Shown here piece by piece: positions 13,001 to 21,587 of a stretch of DNA of 64,000 bases (its first letter is position 1; each line of letters begins with the position of its first letter). Made by a program: the position numbers and the translations under genes. The DNA lies in assembly GCF_027409185.1 (NCBI RefSeq), contig NC_084469.1, positions 33,098,293 to 33,162,292 on the forward strand. Direction: 5' to 3'. Under the pieces are notes generated by a model. The model was not told where the DNA came from and did no database searches. It saw only the letters and a program-made list of their open reading frames with translations. The DNA is from Cynocephalus volans (taxonomy: Eukaryota; Chordata; Mammalia; Dermoptera; Cynocephalidae).

Positions 13001-16000
13001 CTATCAATTTATTACTCAGTGAATGAATCAATCCATTCACTAGGCATAGTCCTCACAGTCCATCACCTCTTCAAGACCCCACCTTTCGGTGACCATAATA
13101 GGATTTCCTAACCTCAACATTACAATGTGGATTAAGGTTCAATGACTTTAGGGGGTCATTCAGTCCACTGCGTAATAGCAGAAAGCTCCTAAGCTGTTAT
13201 TCCTAGTGAATCTCATGTTGCAAGTCACTTAACATATTTATTTTTCTGCTTATGAAACAGTTTTGAGGGAAAATATATAGCTCACAACACACATTTTTGG
13301 CTGGAAATGTCTTATTTCTATAACATACTGAATGGTGACATGGCACCTGCCCTTGAAGCCCCGAGTGGGTTAAAGTTCAAAGTCTTAATTTTGAACCATT
13401 TAAAACAATATCTAAAATTCTGGTGATAGAGAATCATTAGCTTCTTTTAAAAAATTTCCTTTTACCCTTGCAAACCCAGTAACCATTCTTTTCTTGAATC
13501 CAGGCACTTCGCGAGTTGGTATTAAAATACCGTGAGAACATCATTAATGTGCGGACAGCAGCGGACCACATGGAAGAAAAACTGAAGGCTGAAATACTTT
13601 TCCTAAAAGAGCAGATTCAAGCAGAACAGTGTTTAAAAGAAAACCTTGAAGAAACTCTGCAGCTAGAAATAGAAAACTGCAAGGAGGAAATAGGTGAAGC
13701 TAGAAGTGCTGTAGTTTAGAATTGGTGTTACTACATAAAATTTTTCTGATTGTAAGAAGTAATACATGGTGATGGAATGTGGAGAACAGAAAAGTATCAG
13801 AAAGAATTAAGAACTCAGTCTATGTTTCCAGATGTTGTGATATATCCAGTAATTTGGAGTAGAAAAACCAAAGCCACAAAAACCTCATTGTCTTTTTAGG
13901 AGCTCTGATGGCCTCTCTTTGACAATTACTAATAGATAGGAAACTCAGAACATGATTAGATGGGTCGCATTTCCTTGAAGAACTTTGATGTGTCAGCAGA
14001 GTCCGATGTGGGTACTTGATCTAGAGGTGGTTTGTGATAGTGTCCATTTGTGTGGATTCTGCCTTTACCTGAGCTTAATGAGGATGCTGACTGGTTGGGG
14101 ATAATTTCGTGAAAGGTTCCCCCCACCCAGTATTCAGTATATATTTGAATCCTTTGGGATGTTTTAAGGAATATAATTTAACGTAGAATAATGAATGAAT
14201 GCTAATACTTCTCTTTTTTTCCCTTCTAGCTTCCATTTCTAGCCTAAAAGCTGAATTAGAAAGAATAAAAGTAGAAAAGGGACAGGTGAGTCATGAGTTT
14301 CAGCAACCAGAGGTTATTTCTTTATTAATTTATTTTTTGACAGCTGGCTAGCAGTGGTTATTTATTGAATCCTACTATGCGACACCCAAGGAATAAGAAG
14401 ATAGTTAAGGCATGGTCCCTGCCTTTAAGGAACTTCTGTCTAGTGGGAAAAATCCATTGGAATTTGGGCGTGATGATGATAGAGGGCATTTACTGTGTCA
14501 GGCCGTGTGTTAACTGGCAGAGGTATAGGGAAGACCAAGATGTGCCTGTTGCCTGGAGTTCCCATTGTAGTGGGAAGACAGGCAAGGCATGGTTGTAACA
14601 TGATGTATGCTTAAAGCTGCAGTAGAAATATGTACACTTTTTTTTTTACAAACAGGAGAGGATGTTTTCTAGCTTAGAGTCGTCTTCTCTTAGACAACAT
14701 CTGCACCTTTGGTAGGTGACCCCATTTAGCTCCCTGGCCTCAGTGTTCCTGAATGTCAAGACCTTTGCCTCTACTTTGTCCTTCTTTCCACACACTTGGC
14801 TTCACCTCGCCCCACTCTAAAATCTCTCTCCAGCCTCACATTCGTCGACCACAATCTTCCATCCTTCCAGCTCTTGATCCTGCTGGCCTGTTTAAGTACT
14901 TCTTTCAGACCTTCAATTCCTCCAACTTTCCCTTTTCTCCTGGTTTTAGCAACTGCCTTTGCTTTCTTCTAGGCTGCATCTTACATGCTTGCTTCTTGAC
15001 CTAGTCTCCCACTAACACCCGCAAGTCCACCAGAATTGGTGGCACATGTGCTCAGGCTGTCACATGGGCCTCCAGTGTTCCTCAGACTTTCATCTGTCCT
15101 GAGCTGTGTCTCTTCCATTCCTCAACCCTGTCACTCTCGGTAGATACTGACCTCACTCCTCAGTTCTCAGGCAGGGCCATCTTCAGCTTCTGGACTCTAG
15201 GTCACATATTCTCCTACTTCTATTCCCTGCCTTCTCTCTTTCTTGTTTCTTCAGAGAAAATGATGACCTGGTTGTGACCACAGTGTCACTGCCTAGGTGC
15301 TTTGACTGAATCACTCCCATCTTTTCCAGCCATCCCCTGAATTATCCCTCTCAGTTCTGGACTTTGAGCTTCTACCTCTTTATTGGTCTTTTCCATTGTG
15401 TGTAAACATGCTCAGGTGTCTCCCATTAAGAAAGAAACAATTTCTCTTTGGATTGCAGGTCTCTCTCAAGCTACCAATCTTTCTTCTTCCCTTTATTGCC
15501 AGGGTTCTTGAAAGAGCAGACTCCACTGCCTGATCTCCTGGTCACTCCTCAGCCCACTGCAGTCTGCTTTCTGCCTCTGCTCTACTGCTGAGAGGGCGCT
15601 GGCAGAAATGACCAGTGCCCTGAATGCCTTTCATCTTTTCCACTCCCACTGCCACTGCTTGGGCTTCACTTCTCACCTGGCTTATTGTAACTTGTTTCTC
15701 TGCCTCCAAAATTTATCCACTTGTAGCTCATCTCCATATTGAAGCCAAGGTGGTGATTTTTTTTTTTTGGCAGATGCCTGGTATGGGGATCTGAACCCTT
15801 GACCTTGATGTTATGAGGCAAAGGTGATCTTTAAAAATTGCCTCACGTCTCTCCAGCCTCAGCCTTTACAGTCCCGAGCACTGTGTGCTGTAGGCAAGCA
15901 GACCTCGTCGCTGTTCCTGAGTGCATTTTCTATGCATGCTATCCATTCCCTTCTTGGAGTATCTCTCTCCACCATCTCCCCGTACCACCATTTTCCTTCC

Positions 16001-18446
16001 TCTGTAAAAATTTTCATCTTAAGAGTCAAACATCATCTCTTCTAGGAATCTCTTCCCAACTTTCCTGGCAGAATTAAATGCTTCTCCCTGTATGTTCACA
16101 TGCCGTAATTATTTATGCATCCGTCTCTCTGGATTTCTCTATCTCCTGGACTTAGGATATAGTAGGTGTCTAACAAGTGGTTAGTGAAAAACTAGATGTG
16201 GAAGAATTAATAGGGGTTCACAGAGGTCAAAGGGTGAGAAGAGCATTCCAAACATAACCAAGATCCAAGGCCTGGGAGGACCTGAGAGTTTGGGCAGAAT
16301 CCTTTAGGCTGCAGGCTCCTCCAGTCAGTGTGCTGTGAACCACAGGGAGTTTCTGTGAGTTTCAGCTTTTTCTTTTTTAATTTCACAGTTGGAGTCCACA
16401 TTTAAAGAGAAGTCTCAACAGCTTGAGAGTCTTCAGGAGATAAAGATCACTTTGGAAGAACAGTTAAAGAAAGAGACTGCTGCTAAGGTGATATTTTTGT
16501 TGGTTATTTTATTAAAAAAGCAGGGCTAAGAATGTAGGATCACATCCTACCTATTTAAAAAAAAACAGAGTCAACATTTCTGCTTTGAAAGTTGGCAAGA
16601 CTTGCAAAAAGAAAATTAAATCTCGTTAGAGTTGGGTTAAATCTTCCTCTGCCAGCTGTGGAGGCCCTTGTTGTTGGCCTCATGGGCTTTAAGTAGTAGG
16701 TTATGAGGGCCATTTGAACCAAGCTTGGGCACTGCCCAGTTAGGAGCACTGCTTTGTAAATGTCCTTCCATGTGACTGATGCATCAAATCATAAACATTG
16801 CATCGAACCAGATTTGCCACCTAAATTTTGATTAGTCTAGTCAGAATAAATACATGTGGCAAATTGTGTAGGAAGTTTTCTAGAAATGGTCTTAGTGAGC
16901 TGGGTGGTCAGACCTTTAAGTGTAAAACACTGTGATGGTGTCATTCAGTAGCCACTTGTTTTTAGAAAAGCCCCCACACATCCTGCTGAAGTGCTTTTCT
17001 GTGAAGATTGGAGATATCTGAGGCTGCCCGTGCAGGGGCATATTCACTTAGAGTTTTCCTGGAGGATGCTTGACTGTTGCAGGTGTCAGAGGAAATCCCC
17101 AAAGTTTCTATCCCTGTTGCTGTGACAGCTGCTGATCTTAGCAGCTACATTTTGATGATTAATCACTGTCACCAGCTGCTGCGGGGGAGGGGGCAGGTGC
17201 AGCACTTAAGTCCACTTTTCATTCTTGCTTTCATACCCAGTTCATTTTAGGACCTAGAGCAAGTAGTCTAGCCAACTTGCACCCTTGGCCCACGGATAAG
17301 GAGAGATTAGTAGGATGTAGGAGTATTACAGACACCCACCTTTTTGCTCTAGTAGTAGGTAATGAGTTCCTAGATTTCCTAAGTAATTCTGACCTTTGGC
17401 TCTTTGGTATTAATCCTCATTTAAAACTTGTATTTTTTAGGCTACGGTTGAACAACTAATGTTTGAAGAGAAGAACAAAGCTCAGAGATTACAGACAGAA
17501 TTAGATGTCAGTGAACAAGTCCAGAGAGATTTTGTAAAGCTTTCTCAGACCCTTCAGGTGAGGCTTTTGGGGAACCACTACACAGAGCACTAAGGCAGTT
17601 TTGGGGGAGAGAACTTGGCTAATCCCTGACTTGACCACTGACAGTAGTTAGAGGTTTAGAGACTATGGCTGCCTCTAACCGTACTCCTAGTCACTCAGAC
17701 TAGAAACTGGCATGTTCTTCAGACTCTGCCTCCTTTCTCTTTTTCTCTATACTTTGCCAGTTTTGCCCCCTTAAGAGTAAAGTATAAATTCCTTAGCATA
17801 CCATGTCATGCCCTTCCCAACCAGGCGTACCCTGCATTTTGCTCATCACTGTCTTATATATTCCAATGTTTCATAACTAGTTGTGGTTCCTTGCCCATAG
17901 CATGGTCTTACTTCTGGTAAGCATCCTTGTCTCATCCCTCCTGACTCCTTTCTTTCAAGGCCTCACCTAGGTTTGTCCTCTCCATGGAACCCTCTCTAAG
18001 TCCCTGAGCTGGGCTGAAGTGCCCCCTCCCTCTGCCATGCTCCCTTGGCACACTGTGAATGCCTACAGTCACATTTAGTATATTGTGCTAACACTCTCTA
18101 AGGTTGTTTTTTCCCAACTGAACTCTGGATTCTCAGGGGTCAGGTCTCAATTGTCTCTGTAATCCCAACACTTTACAATCTCAATGTTACATAGCAGCTT
18201 TTGGGAATTGTTTTTTGAATTTAATTGTTCTTGCTGCCACTACTCTGGTGAGTTAACCTGCTGCATTTCAGCTAAACCAATCCAAGTAAAGTTAGAAAAT
18301 CTAGGCAGGAGCCACCTGCATTTATCTCAGCTTTGTTTCTCCAGGTGCAGTTAGAGCGCATCCGGCAAGCAGACTCCTTAGAGAGAATCCGGGCAATTCT
18401 GAATGATACCAAACTGACAGACATTAACCAGCTCCCTGAGACATGA
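972..18446 (+). CDS. RABEP1: Rabaptin-5, C-terminal part (last eight coding exons)
   Basis: Rabaptin-5 is a Rab5 effector on early endosomes. It works with Rabex-5 (RABGEF1) to keep Rab5 active and promote endosome fusion. The window enters the gene inside an intron. The coding exons are 972-1088, 5613-5711, 9990-10130, 13504-13693, 14230-14285, 16389-16487, 17441-17557 and 18345-18446, and they join in frame to 306 codons plus TGA. If total length equals the human protein (862 aa, from memory) these are residues 557-862. The translation is heptad-rich, Glu/Lys/Leu coiled coil throughout. It ends in [20 protein letters not shown] followed by ET, which is the rabaptin-5 C-terminus containing the Rab5-binding helix. 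Every exon has AG/GT flanks and matching phase. No frameshift or stop is seen. Upstream exons, including the Rab4 and GGA-binding parts, lie outside the window. Identification is close to certain. Confidence 0.97.
1381..2282 (-). mobile_element. Old L1 3'-end fragment
   Basis: Reverse-strand L1 3' sequence: the stretch from 'catccattcag..gttaatggacg' through 'ttctctgatgactgttgaag' to 'ttattggccattgggatat' follows the L1 order. Strongly diverged. Inside a RABEP1 intron. Confidence 0.6.
2283..2460 (-). mobile_element. Partial MaLR LTR (MST/THE1-like)
   Basis: Antisense MaLR LTR 3' end: 'tattagtctg', 'cctaagactgggtaattt' and 'ataaagaacagaggtttat' in order. Broken after about 180 bp. Positions 2460-3190 beyond it hold nothing I recognise. 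Confidence 0.6.
3190..3780 (-). mobile_element. Old L1 3'-end fragment
   Basis: Second reverse L1 3' fragment in the same intron: 'tttattgagttatacgtcc', 'atataaatggaatcgtatag', 'catggatataccattatttg' and 'tttctcttgggtatatctag' in the standard order. Confidence 0.6.
4105..4212 (+). mobile_element. t-SINE monomer
   Basis: tRNA-like body with box A 'ttagctcagttggttagagc' and a decayed box B (gagttcagatcc), then 'ccagccagctgcc' and an A-rich tail (AAAAAAATAAAAAA). RABEP1 intron. Confidence 0.8.
4683..4845 (-). mobile_element. t-SINE dimer, GC-rich type
   Basis: Antisense copy: 'gtgactggtaaggggaacg', then 'gagcgcaccggccatcccta', 'tataggatccgaacccgc' and 'gagccacggggttggcccc'. Two tRNA-like arms in tandem. 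Confidence 0.85.
5613..5711 (+). CDS. RABEP1: RABEP1 coding exon (33 codons)
   Basis: Encodes [20 protein letters not shown] and on to DVQEQM. It has a T-rich polypyrimidine tract, AG acceptor and GTAAGT donor. Phase is 0/0. Confidence 0.95.
6419..6438 (+). repeat. A20 tract
   Basis: Uninterrupted A run after a stretch (about 5995-6418) that I cannot assign to a family. It could be the tail of a retroposed copy, but no flanking duplication was found. Confidence 0.4.
7137..7585 (+). mobile_element. Tigger-type non-autonomous DNA transposon
   Basis: Terminal inverted repeats 'gtcccccctccttatctg' and 'cagataagggaggac' are flanked by TA. The interior has the typical 'ccgaaaatattaaatgg' and 'aattcataagttttaaat'. 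No transposase ORF. Confidence 0.75.
8184..8358 (+). mobile_element. t-SINE dimer with 11-bp target duplication
   Basis: Starts 'gggctggcccgtggctcact', with a second arm 'ggatggccggttagctcact' and the end 'ccccttaccggtcatc' plus an A tail. AACTACATCAA flanks it exactly at 8173-8183 and 8359-8369. Confidence 0.92.
8990..9260 (+). repeat. LINE2 3' end
   Basis: Sense L2 terminal text: 'tagccctttccctgattt', 'catgagcttctccagggcaa' and 'gctgctaaataaatgttgg', ending near 'gatgagtgagta'. Confidence 0.6.
9990..10130 (+). CDS. RABEP1: RABEP1 coding exon (47 codons)
   Basis: Encodes [20 protein letters not shown] and on to FILPDTLE. The acceptor is TTTTAG and the donor GTAACT. Phase is 0/0. Confidence 0.95.
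10203..11440 (-). mobile_element. L1 3'-end fragment
   Basis: Reverse L1 from the 3' UTR ('ttattgagatataattcaca') into the ORF2 end ('agttctttatatattctcg', 'aatcctttgccaaatccag'). Many stops. A t-SINE is nested at 10894-11030. Confidence 0.8.
10894..11030 (-). mobile_element. t-SINE, GC-rich type, nested in L1
   Basis: Antisense 'atgaccggc...gtgcaccggccagttc', 'tataggatccgaacccgc' and 'gtgcgccacgggctcggccc'. CTCACTTTTT occurs at both sides (10884-10893 and 11031-11040). The first arm is partly deleted. Confidence 0.85.
12740..13172 (-). mobile_element. Solo LTR, MaLR/ERVL-like
   Basis: Antisense LTR from 'tgtattagtccatttctg' to 'cattcagtccactgcg', flanked by TAATA at both ends (12735-12739 and 13173-13177). 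Related to the copies at 30018, 44490 and 54892. Confidence 0.75.
13504..13693 (+). CDS. RABEP1: RABEP1 coding exon (63 codons + 1 nt)
   Basis: Encodes [20 protein letters not shown] and on to IENCKEEI. It ends one base into an Ala codon that the next exon completes. Acceptor CCAG, donor GTGAAG. Confidence 0.95.
14230..14285 (+). CDS. RABEP1: RABEP1 coding exon (56 nt)
   Basis: Its first two bases complete the split Ala codon, then it reads [18 protein letters not shown]. Acceptor TTCTAG, donor GTGAGT. Confidence 0.94.
14735..16190 (+). repeat. LINE2 fragments
   Basis: Pyrimidine-rich L2 ORF2 and 3' text in sense, e.g. 'gaaatgaccagtgccctga', 'cttattgtaacttgtttctc' and 'gaatctcttcccaactttc'. 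Old, with stops in all frames. A t-SINE fragment splits it at 15753. Confidence 0.5.
15753..15822 (-). mobile_element. t-SINE fragment
   Basis: Antisense 'ttttggcagatgcctgg', 'tatggggatctgaaccctt' and 'gaccttgatgttatgagg'. The 5' part of the monomer is missing. Confidence 0.7.
16389..16487 (+). CDS. RABEP1: RABEP1 coding exon (33 codons)
   Basis: Encodes [20 protein letters not shown] and on to KKETAAK. The acceptor is TTCACAG and the donor GTGATA. Phase is 0/0. Part of the C-terminal coiled coil. Confidence 0.95.
16488..17440 (+). other. RABEP1: RABEP1 intron without recognised features
   Basis: Unique-looking intron. No repeat, exon or RNA gene identified. Confidence 0.5.
17441..17557 (+). 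CDS. RABEP1: RABEP1 coding exon (39 codons), start of Rab5-binding region
   Basis: Encodes [20 protein letters not shown] and on to FVKLSQTLQ. The acceptor is TTTTTTAG and the donor GTGAGG. In the human protein this region and the next exon form the parallel coiled coil that binds Rab5-GTP (family knowledge). Confidence 0.95.
17690..18180 (+). repeat. LINE2 3'-end fragment
   Basis: Sense L2 text: 'accatgtcatgcccttccc', 'tgactcctttctttcaagg' and 'gaaccctctctaagtccctg'. It fills most of the last RABEP1 intron. Confidence 0.55.
18345..18446 (+). CDS. RABEP1: RABEP1 last coding exon with stop
   Basis: Encodes 33 residues beginning [20 protein letters not shown] and ending LPET, then TGA at 18444-18446. 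The acceptor is CTCCAG. The sequence equals my memory of the mammalian rabaptin-5 C-terminus. Confidence 0.96.
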   Translation: MQLERIRQADSLERIRAILNDTKLTDINQLPET

Positions 18447-21360
18447 TACCCTGACAGCAGGATTCTAGCCTGCACTTTGGGTTTTTAACTCATCTTTAGA
18501 GCAACATTAATTATTATTTAACTCTTAACTGAAGAAGCAGAAGTCACAACAAAAGGAAGACTGGAGAAATGCTTATTTCTAGTGGGAGAAGACTGCAGCA
18601 CAGGAACAGCGAACAGCCAGGGTGATTTGCAGCATAAAGACCTTTCAAATGGGAACACTAATGAGACTCTGGACTTGATTCCAATGGGCATGGGATCAGA
18701 TCTGGTGATGGAAAAAGTGCTGTTTCCTTGCCTGCTTTCTCCAACATAGATTTTTGGAACACATTTTCCTACCCTACAGCAACATCCCAATAGTGTTTGG
18801 AATTACATTTTCTGTTAATATATCTTGGGAGAGAGAATTTTCTTTTTCTGTTGTCTAGAGCTCATCAGTAACACAGCGTTCAGCTAGCAGACAGAGGTGT
18901 AGTATGCTGTATGAATATTTTATATTAAAATATGAAGTTTGAGAGCAGGCCATTGGCTACTGACTGTATTTCCCTTGCTTGGTGCATTTTATTTTCTTTT
19001 CACCATTTTATCTTGCATTGGGGAACCTTAAATGCTACTGAAACTTGCCTGAGAACATTAGACTATGGCAAACAAAACCAATTCACGAACTGAATTAATT
19101 ATGAGGATTTGAAAACTTGGCTGGGGTTTTATATATATTGGAAGTTAACATTAAAGGAAAAGCACAAGAAACTGTTTGAAAGCACTTTTTCTGATACCTG
19201 GATGATCTTTGTGGGCCCATAGGTACCTGAGTAAAGTTGAATTGGCACCGTCTACTCTTTTCAAGTGTTTTGCTATGTCTCACAACATCTAGTATACATT
19301 TATAAATCAGCTTATTTTCATCTTGAATCAATGGGCTTGAATACTGTTTGTTTCAAGTGTGTCAACTACAAAAATGGTGGTGACTGGGTTTGACAGATAC
19401 TTATATTCCAGGTCTAAAGAAAAATACAAAGTGACAGTGCTTTCGGTGAAGCTGGGGAAAAGCCAGTTAGTATACTGATGTTTGGAAATCTGCTTTGTTG
19501 GTTTACAAGAGGTTAGAGATTCCTTTCCTATTTGGAGAAAGCCTCAATTAAACAGGTTGTCTTTGCCATAGATTTGTGAAGTGTTGCAGAAGCACAAAGA
19601 ATGGATTCATGTTCACTATTTACCTGCTGCAATACTGTCCCAGGAATAGCCAGTGGAAGACTACACTGTTTGTTTAATTCATTGTACAGATGGTTCAAAA
19701 GTAAAATAGTTTAATTGGTGTTGCCTAATAGCAGGGTACCTGAAGGAACCTTATGGCAATTAGTTAACTAAGTAGACTGTCTGGTTTCCCTTAAAGCCAC
19801 CACCAACTTACAGTTTGAAGTGAATTGTCTTTGTTATAAATGAAGCCCTTATGGACTTGCCCTAAAGATCTTTACTTCTGTCTTCCACAGGACAAATAAG
19901 GACTACATACCTCATCCCTTGGGTTATAATGTTATAGTCGTACATTCACAATTATGAATTTAAAAGTAAATACTAATTATGGAAATAGTGCTGTAGGCTT
20001 ACCATGCATGAAACATAATTTAAATTGGTTTAAAGTTCCTTTGTATAAAAAGTGCTACTTGGTTTAGATAAGAAAACATATCCTCATTGAGTTACAGGGT
20101 ATTTTATTTACAAAATGCAATCAATTTGAATTATATAAGGTTAAAACTAGTCTCTTGGATAGGTCCCAAGCTAATTTGTTTTAGATTATTAAAATTAGTG
20201 CTGTAAGTCAGGATGGCTAACTCATAATATTTTATTTTCTATTTTTTTTGCGGCTGGTCAATATGGGGATCCAAACCCGTGACCCAGGTGTTGTAACACC
20301 ACACTCCAACCGAGTTAATTGGCCAGCCTGGGTAACTTATAATCTTTCTGAACCTACTGAACTACACTACAGCTCCCAGTGAGCTGTTCTGCTAAGACTG
20401 GGCACCATACAGATATTTTTCTACAGAAGATGGTACTGGGGCAATAAAATCATCATGATTAGGGAACTGTTAGTGGTCTCTATGTGGCAGATGCAAACTC
20501 TTAGAATCCACTTCATTGAGGAAAATGTCCTAGAAAAACCTGTTTCTGATAATGAAACAAACTACTGTGACACTATCCAGCTAGGAAATAATTCTTTAAA
20601 CTGGGTTTTCTGCATAAATCGAACTGATTAAAATCAGCTGGGTTTCATGAGTGTTCCTGTGCTTGTGTTTAGTCTGTACACACGTTCTCACGCATGTCTA
20701 ACCTGATTTACCTCTCATCTGTAACATACCTTCTCATGTGGCTTTTAACTGGCAGCCACTTGGCCATTTCTAGGCAGGTATGGTATTACCTTTCAGAACT
20801 CACATTGGCAGGTATAAAAAGATGACCGAAAGCCAACTGAGGACAAAACCACATTGCATATCACGCTCTTTCTTTCTCCCTTTGAGATGCAAAACTTGCA
20901 CCTCTACCCACTCATCAACATAGAGCACGGGCATACTCAGCTCTGAAAGGTAATACTGCCTGTACAGAAGTGAGCCAGCAGTGGTCTTCACAACTGTGGA
21001 TCTTGAGCGCTGCTCTGAGATTTCAGGTGTAACCATTTGTTAATTATGCTGAAGGTGTGTCCGTAAAGAGAAAGTGTCCAAATTAAAAAAGCTGCTGCTG
21101 AGCATACTGTGTTGTCTTTTCCTTTGAATCTTAGGGTTCTGTCCATCTTCAGAATCATATTTCTGGTGCTGTTACTTTAAAACACAGCTCTCACTTTTGC
21201 TCAAATATGGAGAAAACTCAATAGCGCCCTGGAAATCTGGCAGTGTACAGCTGAAAGTTTGTGTCACAAGATTAAAAAAAAAAAATCCTGGGCCCTTGCT
21301 GAGTACAATTATAGACTTGAGTTACAAAGCACATTCCAATTTTAAAATAAAATCATTTAT
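18447..21360 (+). other. RABEP1: RABEP1 3' UTR (end inferred)
   Basis: Non-coding sequence after the RABEP1 stop. Candidate poly(A) signals are ATTAAA 18924-18929, AATAAA 20443-20448, ATTAAA 21082-21087 and AATAAA 21346-21351. The last is the most distal canonical hexamer before the NUP88 stop. A t-SINE lies in antisense at about 20242-20328. The real 3' end cannot be fixed from sequence, and it could run on into the NUP88 3' exons as antisense RNA. Confidence 0.55.
20242..20328 (-). mobile_element. t-SINE monomer in the RABEP1 3' UTR
   Basis: Antisense: T-run, 'gcggctggtcaatatgggg', 'atccaaacccgtgaccc', 'ttgtaacaccacactccaac' and 'gagttaattggccagcc'. It lies in the transcribed 3' UTR. Confidence 0.8.
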
Positions 21361-21361
21361 G
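21346..21361. terminator. Candidate back-to-back poly(A) signals of RABEP1 and NUP88
   Basis: AATAAA on + at 21346-21351 would serve RABEP1. TTTATG at 21356-21361 reads CATAAA on the minus strand, about 160 nt past the NUP88 stop, a plausible distance for its short 3' UTR. A weaker TATAAA variant (minus) is at 21430-21435. Usage is inferred only. Confidence 0.35.
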
Positions 21362-21523
21362 CAGTAAGTATAAAACATAAAATATTAAAAATGGTGAATA
21401 ACCACGCCAAAGTTCATCCAAAATGCCTCTTTATAAATTAGATAATGCTCCCAGTTTGTTTTACAGTATGGATGTAAGCCTTCAGTTGTGTTAACTTCAG
21501 TTGTGAATCTGTTCCTGGTACTG

Positions 21524-21587
21524 TCAGAAGTTTACATGATTTCGGATATCATTGATTTGCTTCACCATTTCCCTTATGTGTTCACCC
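21524..21587 (-). CDS. NUP88: NUP88 last coding exon with stop
   Basis: Encodes [20 protein letters not shown], then TGA at 21524-21526. Acceptor TTTACAG. Confidence 0.95.

Noticed and set aside
14325-14365. Possible t-SINE scrap ('gacagctggctagcagtgg')
   Set aside because: Only about 20 bp resemble the SINE 3' end. Too short to support.
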